Part shown: piece by piece, positions 1 through 8,815 of the stretch | How the letters are laid out: every line of letters begins with the position of its first letter | Position numbering within the stretch: the stretch's first letter is position 1 | Source of the DNA: Flavobacteriaceae bacterium | Lineage (GTDB): Bacteria; Bacteroidota; Bacteroidia; Flavobacteriales; Flavobacteriaceae | NCBI GenBank assembly: GCA_017857815.1 | Contig: JAFMCL010000005.1 | Coordinates: forward strand, 1 to 64,000 | Direction: 5' to 3' | DNA length: 64,000 nucleotides | The notes under the pieces: generated by a model | Told to the model about the DNA's origin: nothing | The model's database searches: none | What the model saw: only the letters and a program-made list of their open reading frames with translations | Program-made: the position numbers and the translations under genes

Positions 1-134
1 TTCAGCGAATAGAGAGGGGTTTAATGAATTGTACGATCAATACTCTATTAAGGTTGGCTAACGCCTTAGGTGTTTCGATCAGTTCATTACTTGATTTTAA
101 TGACCCAATGGACGAAATATTTAAATCGAATTAG
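1..134 (+). CDS. XRE-family helix-turn-helix regulator, C-terminal end (partial)
   Basis: This is the last 43 codons of a gene that begins before the window; the reading frame starts at base 3 and ends in TAG at 132-134. The peptide contains RIERG followed by TLLRLANALGVS and SLL, the pattern of helices 3 to 5 of the lambda-repressor/XRE DNA-binding fold. It ends a few residues after the fold, so the protein is probably a small, mostly HTH regulator. Its targets cannot be told from here. It is recognised from the motif only. Confidence 0.7.
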   Translation, partial: QRIERGLMNCTINTLLRLANALGVSISSLLDFNDPMDEIFKSN

Positions 135-278
135 AATGTTGTTAGGAATTTTAAAAATGCAATTCAGCTATGCCTCATTAAATAAATATTATGCCACTTT
201 TCACTTTAAGTTTTTCACTTTAAAACACTCTTTAAACAAAAATCTATAGTTTACCTATCATAGCCCAGAATAAACCTG

Positions 279-286
279 TAATTTCG
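279..286 (+). promoter_or_regulatory. Possible -7 promoter box, variant TAnnTTCG
   Basis: TAATTTCG lies 20 bases before the ATG of the J-domain gene. It differs from the Bacteroidota consensus TAnnTTTG at one base. The same TTCG variant occurs before recG, the patatin gene and the cyclotransferase gene. Confidence 0.35.
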
Positions 287-306
287 CCGCTGGTTAAAAA
301 GCGAGC

Positions 307-756
307 ATGAAACGAATCAATCAGTACAAGAAGTTATTTGGTGTAAACAACGAGATTGACCTCAAAATTCTTAAAAATAGTTACCGTAATTTGGTAAAAG
401 AATGGCATCCTGATAAGTTTCAAGAAGGAGACCCCAAGCGAGAAGATGCTGAAACACAAAGCAAACTGATCATTGACGGTTATCATTTTTTGGTAAGTAT
501 CGCACCAGAAACACTGGCGACTAACCTTGAAGTCTATACTGAAACCATTACAAATTCGGGCATCGCGGATTACATCCACAAGGGCTTACTCTTAGAAATC
601 ACTTTTTTAGACGGTTCGACTTACGAATATTTTGGGGTGACCAAAACCATTTACATCAAGATGGTCAACTCCAACAAATTGAATCGTTTTGCAAAACGAA
701 ACATCTATCCCAACCACCTGTATAGAAAATCAAAGCGTAGCTCAAAAGTAGCTTAA
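307..756 (+). CDS. J-domain protein with C-terminal KTSC-like domain
   Basis: A 149-residue protein. Residues 6 to about 65 form a J domain: LFGV at the start, HPD at 34-36 between helices II and III, and a helical stretch after it. J domains stimulate the ATPase of Hsp70 chaperones. From about residue 92 the pattern ITFLDGSTYEYFGV followed by IYIKM resembles the small KTSC domain (beta strands plus a Tyr/Phe-rich tail). The Gly/Phe linker and zinc domain of DnaJ are absent, so this is a class III-type co-chaperone. The C-terminus is basic (RKSKRSSK), perhaps for nucleic-acid contact. The gene stands alone upstream of the helicase pair. The J domain is certain from HPD; the KTSC call is weaker. 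Confidence 0.75.
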   Translation: MKRINQYKKLFGVNNEIDLKILKNSYRNLVKEWHPDKFQEGDPKREDAETQSKLIIDGYHFLVSIAPETLATNLEVYTETITNSGIADYIHKGLLLEITFLDGSTYEYFGVTKTIYIKMVNSNKLNRFAKRNIYPNHLYRKSKRSSKVA

Positions 757-833
757 TAAAGTGTTTTTGGAGGGTTCAATTGTTTAAAATGAATTAGCGA
801 TCCAATTTACAGGCTTCTCAGATCCCGTATGCT

Positions 834-841
834 TATCTTTG
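834..841 (+). promoter_or_regulatory. -7 promoter box TATCTTTG for the DEAD-box helicase operon
   Basis: A perfect TAnnTTTG box. It lies inside the longest possible reading frame of the helicase, so the upstream ATG at 829 cannot be the start if this promoter is used. Transcription would start near 846, giving a leader of about 10 bases to the ATG at 856. Confidence 0.65.
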
Positions 842-855
842 CACAAAACCATTTT

Positions 856-2196
856 ATGTCAAAACTGTTTTCTGATTTAGGAATTTCCCCCGCATTACAA
901 CAAGGGCTTGCTGATTTGAATATTACGGTAGCCACGGACATTCAAAAAAAGACCTTTCCGGTGGTGCTCAACCAAACAGAAGATGTTGTGGCTTTGGCTA
1001 AAACAGGAACGGGTAAAACCGCTGCTTTTGGATTACCGTTATTGCAATTGATCGATAGTGAAAATACTGAAATTCAGGCAGTGATACTGGCACCAACCCG
1101 AGAATTGGGACAACAGATCCATGCCAATTTAATGGCGTATGCGGCGCACATTCCAGAAATTTCTATCGCAGCAGTCTGCGGTGGAATTCCCATAAAACCT
1201 CAAATAGAACGCTTGGCAAGCCCCACACATATTGTTGTCGCCACTCCGGGGCGTTTGGTCGATTTAATCGGGCGAAGGGCAATAAACATCAAAAACCTAA
1301 CCTATTTGGTGTTGGATGAAGCCGATGAAATGGTGAACGCTTTTAAAGAAGATTTGGATCGTATTATAGACGAGATTCCTAAAAAACGCAGAACCCTCTT
1401 GTTTACTGCTACCCTTTCGGGAGCGATAAAACAATTGGTTCAAAACTATATGTCAAAGCATGTCGTAAAGCTTGAAGCCGGCATGGAAACTTTAGGACAT
1501 CAAGGGATTGATCACCATTATATGGTGGTCGCACCCATCGAGAAGCTAGATGTTTTAATGCATTTTTTAAGTGCTAGGGCAGGGCAGCGGGGGATAATTT
1601 TCTGTAAAACAAAAGCAGCTGTCAATAAACTCGGAAAAAACTTAGCCATCAATAAATTTTCATCGGGATCAATTCATGGGAGTTTAACCCAGGGCATTCG
1701 GGATAGAATCATGGGGCAGTTTAGAGAAGGGCATATCGATATTTTGGTTGCCACAGATCTGGCCGCCCGTGGAATTGACGTAAAAGAAATCTCCTACGTG
1801 GTGAACTATCATTTGCCTAATACCTATGATACTTATGTTCACCGAAGCGGACGAACCGCAAGGGCCGGAGCAAAGGGCTTTTCCCTGGCGATACTCCAAG
1901 AAGAAGAGATGAATGATATCGCCAATTTTGAAAATGAATTGGGGATAAAATTTAAAGAACTCAAAAAGGGAGATGCACAGAGCATTGAAGAAAATAAGGC
2001 CTTGTTGTGGGCAAAGAAAATATTTAAAACCAAACCCAACCGTACCATTTCAGATAAATTTAGACAACAGGTGAGTACTATTTTTCATCATTTGAACAAA
2101 GAAGAACTAATCGATAAACTTTTGGCGAATTACTTACTGAAAACGGGGACGCCACTTCCAAAAGAAACACCTACAAAAAAGCATAAAAAGCGCTAA
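856..2196 (+). CDS. DEAD-box ATP-dependent RNA helicase
   Basis: A 446-residue helicase core that unwinds RNA duplexes, probably in ribosome assembly or RNA turnover. In order: Q-motif region (FSDLGI...TDIQ), motif I AKTGTGKT at 48-55, Ia PTREL at 80-84, Ib TPGR, motif II DEAD at 154-157, motif III TAT at 184-186 (SAT in most relatives), motif V ATDLAARGID and motif VI HRSGRTAR. The tail after about residue 350 is short and basic, ending in KKHKKR. The start at 856 is preferred over 829 because a promoter box lies between them. A second DEAD-box gene follows after 5 bases, so the two form an operon. Confidence 0.93.
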   Translation: MSKLFSDLGISPALQQGLADLNITVATDIQKKTFPVVLNQTEDVVALAKTGTGKTAAFGLPLLQLIDSENTEIQAVILAPTRELGQQIHANLMAYAAHIPEISIAAVCGGIPIKPQIERLASPTHIVVATPGRLVDLIGRRAINIKNLTYLVLDEADEMVNAFKEDLDRIIDEIPKKRRTLLFTATLSGAIKQLVQNYMSKHVVKLEAGMETLGHQGIDHHYMVVAPIEKLDVLMHFLSARAGQRGIIFCKTKAAVNKLGKNLAINKFSSGSIHGSLTQGIRDRIMGQFREGHIDILVATDLAARGIDVKEISYVVNYHLPNTYDTYVHRSGRTARAGAKGFSLAILQEEEMNDIANFENELGIKFKELKKGDAQSIEENKALLWAKKIFKTKPNRTISDKFRQQVSTIFHHLNKEELIDKLLANYLLKTGTPLPKETPTKKHKKR

Positions 2197-2201
2197 TTAT
2201 T

Positions 2202-3515
2202 ATGGCAAACAATATCAAAGAGCAACAGGATATTTTAAATAAGTTGAACATTCACGTCCTGAATCCCATGCAACAGGAGGCTATTGCAGCGATTGAATCG
2301 GTAACCAACACCATCTTGCTTTCCCCCACAGGAACGGGGAAGACATTGGCTTTTTTATTGCCCATTTTCAAAACATTAAATCCCGATTCTAAGGAAGTTC
2401 AAGCCTTGATTATCGTTCCTTCGCGTGAACTGGCCATACAAATTGAGCAGGTGGTGCGCAGCATGGGGTCTGGATTTAAAGTCAACGCAGTCTATGGCGG
2501 ACGCCCCATGTCAAAAGACAAGATTGAAATCAAGCATGTGCCAGCAATTTTAATAGGAACTCCCGGTCGGATAGCAGATCATTTTAGTAATGACCGGTTT
2601 TCCAAAAAAAGTATTAAAACATTAATTTTAGATGAGTTTGACAAATCGCTCGAAGATGGTTTTGAGTCAGAAATGAGAGGCATCATCAACCAGTTACCCC
2701 ACATCAATAAACGGGTTTTAACTTCTGCAACACAAAGTGTGAAAATTCCAGACTTTGTTCGCCTAGATCAACCCAAAACAATCAACTATTTACAAGAAAA
2801 TGTGGTTTCTAAATTGGAGGTTAAAACGGTGCTTTCTACCTCAAAGAGTAAATTACCGGCACTCTTGGATTTAATCGAATACCTCGGGAATCAAAATGGA
2901 ATTGTGTTTTGTAACCTAAGAAGCAGCATCGATCAGGTGAGTGGTTTTTTAAAAAGAAACAACATTAATCACAGTTGTTTTTCTGGGGGAATGGAGCAAA
3001 AAGACAGAGAACGTGCACTGATAAAATTCCGAAATGGTACCAATCCTATTCTAATTGCTACGGATTTAGCATCAAGAGGACTCGATATTCCCGAATTAAA
3101 ATTTATCATTCATTATGAAATGCCGCGTGCGGAAGAAGAGTTTACCCACCGAAATGGAAGGGCAGCAAGAGTGGACGCTAAGGGAACTGCCTATGTAATA
3201 AAAGGGGATAAAGAAGAGTTACCCGAATACATTGACAATCCCAATGTTGTTAATATTTCCAAAAAAGCAATTAGAAAACCCCAATTCTGGGAAACCTTGT
3301 TTATTTCTGGTGGAAGAAAAGATAAAATCTCCAAAGGCGACATTGCAGGACTCTTTTTTAAACAAGGGAAAATCAATAAAGATCAATTGGGAACGATTGA
3401 GTTAAAACAAGATTTTGCTTTTGTTGCGGTGCCTAAGGCGATTGCGGAAAACTTGGTCGCGGAATTAAACAATTCACGACTCAAAAAGAAAAAAGTGCGG
3501 GTAACGGTTTTATAG
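2202..3515 (+). CDS. DEAD-box-type RNA helicase with DEFD motif II and DbpA-like C-terminal domain
   Basis: A 437-residue protein starting 5 bases after the first helicase. Motif I is SPTGTGKT at 41-48, Ia PSREL, Ib GTPGR, motif II DEFD at 144-147 (not DEAD), motif III SAT, motif V ATDLASRGLDIP and motif VI HRNGRAAR. After the core, roughly residues 360-437 (SGGRKDKI...GDIAGLF...FAFVAVP, then a basic KKKKVRV tail) look like the DbpA/CsdA RNA-binding RRM domain. In DbpA that domain binds 23S rRNA hairpin 92, so a role in large-subunit assembly is likely. Its stop overlaps that of the convergent 23S rRNA methyltransferase gene rlmF. Confidence 0.9.
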   Translation: MANNIKEQQDILNKLNIHVLNPMQQEAIAAIESVTNTILLSPTGTGKTLAFLLPIFKTLNPDSKEVQALIIVPSRELAIQIEQVVRSMGSGFKVNAVYGGRPMSKDKIEIKHVPAILIGTPGRIADHFSNDRFSKKSIKTLILDEFDKSLEDGFESEMRGIINQLPHINKRVLTSATQSVKIPDFVRLDQPKTINYLQENVVSKLEVKTVLSTSKSKLPALLDLIEYLGNQNGIVFCNLRSSIDQVSGFLKRNNINHSCFSGGMEQKDRERALIKFRNGTNPILIATDLASRGLDIPELKFIIHYEMPRAEEEFTHRNGRAARVDAKGTAYVIKGDKEELPEYIDNPNVVNISKKAIRKPQFWETLFISGGRKDKISKGDIAGLFFKQGKINKDQLGTIELKQDFAFVAVPKAIAENLVAELNNSRLKKKKVRVTVL

Positions 3516-4394
3516 AGAAGAATCAAACCACCAAACCAAAATCCGACTCTTCTTGTTGCCCAAATCCATCGGGATAATTTGATGGTTCGCTTTTGCTTTT
3601 TTAAGTTGTTTTCCAATGGCAGCAAGACTGTCTGCTTTTGAAACAAGGGAAGAGAATACTTTTACTTGGGAATTAAAATCTAAACTTTCTTTGATTAATC
3701 TTTTAATAAAAAGGGATTCTCCGCCATTGCACCAAAGTTCGTTAGCTTGTCCCTCAAAGTTCAGCAAGTGAGTGTTCCGATCCGATGGGCTACTTAAATT
3801 ACTGTGTTTTTTAAGCGATCCTTTGAAGGCTTCGTCTTTAGAACTATGAAAAGGCGGGTTACAAACCGAAAAATCAAATTGCTCTTTTGGCTGAATGATG
3901 TTTTTGAAAAGGAAACTCTTGTTTTCTTGATGACGTATTTCGATCTTGTCTTTTAATGCGTTTGTCCGTTGAATGTTTTCTCTTGCGGTTTTCACGGCAA
4001 CTGCATTACTTTCAGCACCAATCATCGACCAATTAAAGTGTTGCACCCCCAATATGCAATAAATGCCATTGGCACCAGCACCGATGTCTAGCCCTCTCAA
4101 TTGTGCTGCTTTGTCCACCTTGAATTTTTCTGAAATAAAATCTCTCAAATGTAATAGATATTCCAAGCGACCGGGGACAGGCGGGATGAGGTAGCCTTTT
4201 GGTAAATGATAATCGTCTAGCTTGTAAGCTAGCAATAAGATTGCCTTATTTAACTCATATACCGCGTCTGAAACAGTAAAATCGATTGTTTGTTGACCCA
4301 AAGGGTTTAAAACGATGTGTTCTCGTAGCGGGGAATGTGAACCAGCCAACCTTTTAAGATCATAACGTTCAGCAAAAGGATTTTGTGGATGCAT
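3510..4394 (-). CDS. rlmF: 23S rRNA (adenine-1618-N6)-methyltransferase RlmF
   Basis: A 294-residue SAM-dependent enzyme that methylates N6 of A1618 in 23S rRNA. The N-terminus MHPQNPFAERYD is typical of RlmF. The SAM-binding loop is DIGAGAN at 103-109 and the N6-adenine catalytic motif is NPPFH at 179-183, preceded by VC. The frame is open for 41 more codons upstream, but the promoter box TATCTTTG ends 5 bases before the chosen ATG, so the longer start is wrong. The predicted transcript start is at or next to the A of the ATG. The gene converges on the DEAD-box pair, and its stop overlaps theirs within six bases. Confidence 0.92.
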   Translation of the reverse strand: MHPQNPFAERYDLKRLAGSHSPLREHIVLNPLGQQTIDFTVSDAVYELNKAILLLAYKLDDYHLPKGYLIPPVPGRLEYLLHLRDFISEKFKVDKAAQLRGLDIGAGANGIYCILGVQHFNWSMIGAESNAVAVKTARENIQRTNALKDKIEIRHQENKSFLFKNIIQPKEQFDFSVCNPPFHSSKDEAFKGSLKKHSNLSSPSDRNTHLLNFEGQANELWCNGGESLFIKRLIKESLDFNSQVKVFSSLVSKADSLAAIGKQLKKAKANHQIIPMDLGNKKSRILVWWFDSSL

Positions 4395-4399
4395 GGTCG

Positions 4400-4407
4400 C
4401 AAAGATA
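4400..4407 (-). promoter_or_regulatory. -7 promoter box TATCTTTG for rlmF
   Basis: A perfect TAnnTTTG box on the minus strand with only five bases between it and the ATG. With the box-to-start distance seen at the SRP RNA, the transcript would begin at 4395 and the ATG at 4394. Confidence 0.65.
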
Positions 4408-4613
4408 TCGGATTTAGGCACAAATATCGAAAAAGTGATTAAAGATCTTCCTGCAAGATTTTTCTTCGCTTCCAAAAAGTAGAAATCCCTCCAGATCAGG
4501 AACAGAGCGAGTCCCAAAAAGAATTTAAAAAAGTTCTTACTAAATTTTAATCAATTTAATTGAGTCAATCGGCTTCAACTCAAATTTATCGTTTAGAAAA
4601 ATCTATCAGGTCA

Positions 4614-6089
4614 TTATTGCTGATAGGGATAAAAATATTTTTCTAAAATATATTGGGGTTGATGTCGATCAGGGGTTTGTTTTAGGTCTCGGTAGTCATA
4701 AGCTTTCTCCTGTATCGTTTTGGGATATAAATTTATGGTGTCCTTGGTTTGGTGATGTGCTTCCTCCAGCATTTCTGTTAATCTTTTCAATCTACTTTGT
4801 TGTTCAGGCAATGCAGCCAGGTTATTAATTTCTTCAGGATCATCTTTTAAGTTAAAAAGCTGGGTATGATTGATTTGCGGATATCGGATTAGCTTCCAGT
4901 CATTATGACGGACAGCTCGTACTGTATTTCTATAGGCCGTGTAAAGGGTTTCACGAACCGCAGTCGACTTACCTTTAATAATGGGCATCAAACTCTTACC
5001 ATCAATTCCTTCGGCCTGAGAAATCTCTAGTAGGTCTGTAAGGGTAGGGAATAGATCATAAAGATATACCAAGGCATTTTTCACTTGATTTTTAGGGATA
5101 CCTGGGCCACTGATAATCAATGGAACTTTGGTGCTGTGTTCATATAAATTTTGTTTTCCCAACAGTCCATGACTCCCAATGGCCAGTCCATTGTCTGCGG
5201 CATACACTATAATGGTATTTTCATAATTGCCTGTTTTTTTAAGGGTTTCGATAATTGTGGCCAATCGGTCATCGATGTGCTCAATTAAAGCATAATATTC
5301 CGCCAGTGAGGATTGAATGATTTCTGGAGTTCTGGGCCAAGGTGCTAGGGTTTCATCTCGGACATTAAAATCATCAAATTTGAAATTAGGATAAGGCAAG
5401 AAATTTCCGGGTAAAGGCACTTTTTGAGTGCCTAATTGTGAACTATAGGCCGCTGTAGGTGACCTAGGGTCGTGGGGAGCAGTAAAGGCAACATAACAGA
5501 AAAAAGGGGCTTGGGAATTTTGATTTGCTTGTTTTTCTAAAAAAGAAATGGCAGCATCAGCAAAAAGATCAGTAGAAAACTGTTTATAGGATTTTTCTCC
5601 CAGCTTACCGTTGGGCATTAACGCTTGACAAGGCACTTCGAAGTGATTACTCATACCCCCAAGAAAAACATTATCTCCTTCTTGAAAAGTAGCTTCAAAA
5701 CTAGCGGCTCCATTGTGCCATTTTCCAGTACCGAAAGTCCTATATCCCTGTAGACTTAAATAATGGGGGAGGGTAAGCACCTCATCCAATCGATCATAAA
5801 CATTAAATAAACTCTTACCACTCATCAACATGGCTCTGCTGGGGGCACATATGGCACCGTGGTGGCCACCCATGACATAGCAGTTGTCAAAACGAACTCC
5901 ATTTGCTGCAAGTGAATCAATCGTTGGTGTTTTTAAATACGGATTTTGCATTAAACCCAGAGCATCAGCTCTTTGGTCATCGGCAAAGACAAATAAGATG
6001 TTTGGTTTTTGAGATTGGGAAACAGTATTCTTTTGACAAGCCGCTAAAAAGAAGATTCCTAATAATAGACCATACTTATACATGAACAT
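4614..6089 (-). CDS. Sulfatase lipoprotein (S1 arylsulfatase-like)
   Basis: A 491-residue secreted sulfatase that hydrolyses sulfate esters. The N-terminus is a lipoprotein signal with lipobox LAAC and Cys18. Metal-binding DD lies at 37-38 and the formylglycine motif CAPSR at 81-85, so the nucleophile is Cys81 and needs a maturation enzyme that is not in this window. ADNGLAIG further on supplies more metal ligands. The start could also be the Met two residues later (6083). No SusC/SusD pair or other polysaccharide gene is nearby, so the substrate is unknown; N-sulfoglucosamine or choline-type substrates cannot be told apart by eye. It is transcribed away from rlmF's promoter with no clear terminator between them. 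Confidence 0.9.
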   Translation of the reverse strand: MFMYKYGLLLGIFFLAACQKNTVSQSQKPNILFVFADDQRADALGLMQNPYLKTPTIDSLAANGVRFDNCYVMGGHHGAICAPSRAMLMSGKSLFNVYDRLDEVLTLPHYLSLQGYRTFGTGKWHNGAASFEATFQEGDNVFLGGMSNHFEVPCQALMPNGKLGEKSYKQFSTDLFADAAISFLEKQANQNSQAPFFCYVAFTAPHDPRSPTAAYSSQLGTQKVPLPGNFLPYPNFKFDDFNVRDETLAPWPRTPEIIQSSLAEYYALIEHIDDRLATIIETLKKTGNYENTIIVYAADNGLAIGSHGLLGKQNLYEHSTKVPLIISGPGIPKNQVKNALVYLYDLFPTLTDLLEISQAEGIDGKSLMPIIKGKSTAVRETLYTAYRNTVRAVRHNDWKLIRYPQINHTQLFNLKDDPEEINNLAALPEQQSRLKRLTEMLEEAHHQTKDTINLYPKTIQEKAYDYRDLKQTPDRHQPQYILEKYFYPYQQ

Positions 6090-6175
6090 TAAGTTTTAAA
6101 TAATTAAAAGTTTAATATATCATTTTAAAACTAGAGTTTCAAATTGTTTTGCTGGAGTTGTTTTTTTTTAAAAAA

Positions 6176-6203
6176 AAGCCCAGTATTCTTGATACTGGGC
6201 TTT
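6176..6203 (-). terminator. Intrinsic terminator of the GlsB-type gene
   Basis: An 11-base inverted repeat, AAGCCCAGTAT and ATACTGGGCTT, around a 5-base loop. Read on the minus strand it is followed by a run of T. It lies 20 bases beyond the stop of the minus-strand gene at 6223-6471. Confidence 0.85.
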
Positions 6204-6222
6204 AAATAAATTAAAAAAGCGA

Positions 6223-6471
6223 TTATTTTTTCTTAACAATCAAATTAATAATAAATAAAATCGCAATGGCACCGATGGCACCTGTAAGAATTGCGCCGAT
6301 CCATCCAGTTCCTAGGCTGATGCCTAAAATTCCAAAAAGCCAGCCTCCGACGAAACTTCCTACGATACCAATGACGATGTTTCCTAGGAGTCCCAGGCTA
6401 GTTCCTTTGTACAATAGACTTCCAAGCCATCCTGCGACAGCACCGATAATAATTGTTGCAATAATTCCCAT
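6223..6471 (-). CDS. GlsB/YeaQ/YmgE family small membrane protein
   Basis: An 82-residue, very hydrophobic, glycine-rich protein with three membrane helices (about residues 2-20, 27-50, 57-78) and a KKK tail inside the cell. The pattern GAVAGWLGSLL...GNIVIGIVGSFVGGWLFG is that of the transglycosylase-associated/YeaQ stress-response family, whose exact role is unclear. The gene stands alone with its own terminator. A variant promoter box (TAGGTTCG, minus strand, 6516-6523) lies 44 bases upstream of the start. Confidence 0.88.
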   Translation of the reverse strand: MGIIATIIIGAVAGWLGSLLYKGTSLGLLGNIVIGIVGSFVGGWLFGILGISLGTGWIGAILTGAIGAIAILFIINLIVKKK

Positions 6472-6489
6472 TTTTTTTAAGATTTAGGT

Positions 6490-6952
6490 TAGTTAATAAT
6501 AAGTGTTAAGGAAAACGAACCTAGACCAGCCCTACTATAAAGCCCCTACTGAATAAAAAACGGTTTGTAGGGTTACTGATGGTAAGAATAAACTTGGGTA
6601 CGTTATTCGATTCTAATTTAATAAAAAAAATATAATCAGTTGGTTCACACCAGATATTAATGATTTATAATGGTCCCGTCTCCAGAATAATAAGCAATAA
6701 CAAGTGGAACAGTGATCGTTTAATTAAAACTCTTTGAGCTAGTACATTGACTGAAGATTAAAAATTAGGAACAAGCATCTTAGGGATTTGATAAAGGTTT
6801 TCATAGATATAATATTGTAATTTAAAAATAATTTAATGCAAGTAAAAAAATATATATTGGCTTGATGTTAGCAAATAAAAGCGCTTCAGTAAATCATTTG
6901 AACGAACTTTTAAACGTAAAAAAAATAAAACAAGAAGTAATTATTCACTCAC
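6490..6952. other. Intergenic region without a recognised gene
   Basis: This AT-rich stretch separates the divergent GlsB-type and TetR genes. I see no open frame of useful length and no tRNA. A weak inverted repeat, CCCTAC at 6544-6549 with GTAGGG at 6567-6572, has no T-run after it on either strand. The promoter of the TetR gene and any operator it binds should lie here, but I could not identify them. Confidence 0.5.
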
Positions 6953-7471
6953 ATGGATAAAAAAACAATCATCTTGAAAGTAGCCTTGCAGTTATTTTCT
7001 GAAAGGGGATATGCTGGGACTTCAACACGAATGATCTCCAAACAAGCTTCCGTTTCTGAAGGATTAATTTTTAGACATTACCAAAACAAAGAAGGTTTAT
7101 TTAAGGCTTTGTATGTGCAAGGCAAGACTAAAATCGAAGAATTATATGCACCTATTTTAAAACTAAAGCATCCTAAGGTCTTTCTAAAGCAATTGTTGTC
7201 AGTACCTTTTTTGATAAAGGATGATAATGTTTCCTTATGGCGTTTCTTTTACAATCATCAATGGTATGATCCACAATTGTATCGCTTTACCACGAAGGAG
7301 CTTTATGATCGTGTTTTTGATTCTTTTAAACTTTTAGACTGTAAAGATCCTCAAACGGAGACCGAAACTTTTTTTGTTTTACTTGAAGGTATTATTACCA
7401 ACGTTTTATTAACAAAAACCGATTTAACATTCTCTATAGTTGAAAATGCTATCAGAAAATTTGATTTATAA
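6953..7471 (+). CDS. TetR/AcrR-family transcriptional regulator
   Basis: A 172-residue regulator. Residues 5-52 form the TetR DNA-binding domain: ALQLFSERGYAGTSTRMISKQASVSEGLIFRHYQNKEGLF, with helix-turn-helix and the characteristic tyrosine and NKEGL. The rest is an all-helical ligand-binding domain with no recognised ligand signature. It faces a gene-poor region, and the next gene on the same strand is an outer-membrane barrel 450 bases on. TetR proteins often control neighbouring transport genes, but no site here proves a link. Confidence 0.9.
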   Translation: MDKKTIILKVALQLFSERGYAGTSTRMISKQASVSEGLIFRHYQNKEGLFKALYVQGKTKIEELYAPILKLKHPKVFLKQLLSVPFLIKDDNVSLWRFFYNHQWYDPQLYRFTTKELYDRVFDSFKLLDCKDPQTETETFFVLLEGIITNVLLTKTDLTFSIVENAIRKFDL

Positions 7472-7922
7472 TTGCCGCACAGTGTGTGAGTGACCACTTA
7501 TAATTAAACGTCATAATTCATCATAACTTATTCCTTAGATTGAAGCTTTTGAAGGAAAAATCTTTCAAAGAAACAGAGAGGTTTGGTGTTTAATTTTTAG
7601 AAAATTTCAAAAACTAATAATTATTTTAATTGTCTGGTTCCTAAACATCTATCGTTTTTAGACACTTTCTACTTGTTGAGTGGAAATTTAAGTTTGGATG
7701 AATCACAGTCAAGTAAACTAAAAAACTAAGGAATCAACAGCAATTTCCAACAATTAAGCTTCAGTAAAGAACCTCAAATACCTTAGGAGTCCTTTCCAAT
7801 GGGGGTTTTTCTCATTTCTATATAAGAATATTTGTACAGTTGTTTTTTGTTAGAAAGTCAATAGTTGCATAAGTTGTATGTTGTAAATTATAGCACAAAA
7901 CAGTTTATAAAAACTCAAATCC
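7472..7922. other. Intergenic region without a recognised gene
   Basis: About 450 bases of AT-rich DNA between the TetR gene and the barrel gene. No open frame over about 20 codons looks real, and no hairpin with a T-run is visible. Confidence 0.45.
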
Positions 7923-8759
7923 ATGAAATATTTCTCTCATTTATCAATCTTATTAATCAGTATTTCTGCTTTTTCTCAAGGGCCTTGGACAAAAGAAAAA
8001 GGGAGTTATTATTCACAACTATCTTATACAACCATTCAAAACTACAGTAATTTATTTGGAGATCCAGACTATACAACTGAAAGAAAGTTAACGGATAATA
8101 CATTTCAGTTTTATGGAGAATATGGTTTTTCTGATAAATTAACTTTGATTGTAAACCTTCCCTTAAAGCTTATAAAAAGTGGAGACCTGGTCGTAAAGGA
8201 GAATTCAAGTCCAGCCACAAAGGCTGCGAATGAAACCTCTTTGGGTAATGTAGAAATGGGTTTAAAATATAATTTTTATAAAAAAAAGTGGGTGTTGTCT
8301 GGACAGTTTTCATTAGAAACAAGCACGGGGAGTTTTGACACGAATTCTGGGATAAGAACGGGTTATGATGCTTGGTCTTTTACACCGCTTTTTTTAGCTG
8401 GAAGAAGTTTTGATAAATTCTATTTACAAACATTTGTCGGAGGGATTTTTAGAACGAATGGCTATAGTTCTAATTTTAAAATTGGAGGAGAATTGGGAAC
8501 TAAAATTTTAAAAAAAATCTGGTTAATTGGTTTTGTAGATATTGTGAAATCATTTGAAAACGGAGACATTGTTTTGCCTACTTCAAATGATCTAACAGGA
8601 TTATATGTAAACGATCAGGAATATGGCTCATATGGTTTAAAAGTCATTGGAGTGCTTACCGAAGACTTTGGTATTACTGGTGGTTATGGAAGTGCTTTCT
8701 TCGGAAATAATGTTGCAAAAAAAATTGCTTTAACGATGGGGGTTTATTATACTTTTTAG
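7923..8759 (+). CDS. Predicted outer-membrane beta-barrel protein
   Basis: A 278-residue protein with a Sec signal peptide (about residues 1-18, ending SAFSQ). The rest is dominated by alternating polar/hydrophobic strands rich in Tyr, Phe and Gly, and the last residues are VYYTF. A terminal aromatic residue is the usual mark of a BAM-assembled barrel. About ten to twelve strands can be counted. It resembles the loosely defined transporter barrels linked to phenol degradation (MetA-pathway type), but I cannot assign a substrate. The stop lies 56 bases from the convergent truncated-hemoglobin gene. Confidence 0.75.
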   Translation: MKYFSHLSILLISISAFSQGPWTKEKGSYYSQLSYTTIQNYSNLFGDPDYTTERKLTDNTFQFYGEYGFSDKLTLIVNLPLKLIKSGDLVVKENSSPATKAANETSLGNVEMGLKYNFYKKKWVLSGQFSLETSTGSFDTNSGIRTGYDAWSFTPLFLAGRSFDKFYLQTFVGGIFRTNGYSSNFKIGGELGTKILKKIWLIGFVDIVKSFENGDIVLPTSNDLTGLYVNDQEYGSYGLKVIGVLTEDFGITGGYGSAFFGNNVAKKIALTMGVYYTF

Positions 8760-8815
8760 GCATTGCAGAAGCCTTGTGAAAACGACATAAGACCATTATA
8801 ATGGATATTTTATTG

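Noticed and set aside
829-855. Earlier ATG start for the first DEAD-box helicase
   Set aside because: A perfect promoter box lies between this ATG and the one at 856, and the extra nine residues do not match the family.
4395-4517. 41-residue N-terminal extension of RlmF
   Set aside because: It covers the promoter box, and the family start MHPxNP is at 4394.
6544-6572. Inverted repeat CCCTAC/GTAGGG as a terminator
   Set aside because: No T-run on either strand, and the flanking genes diverge from it.
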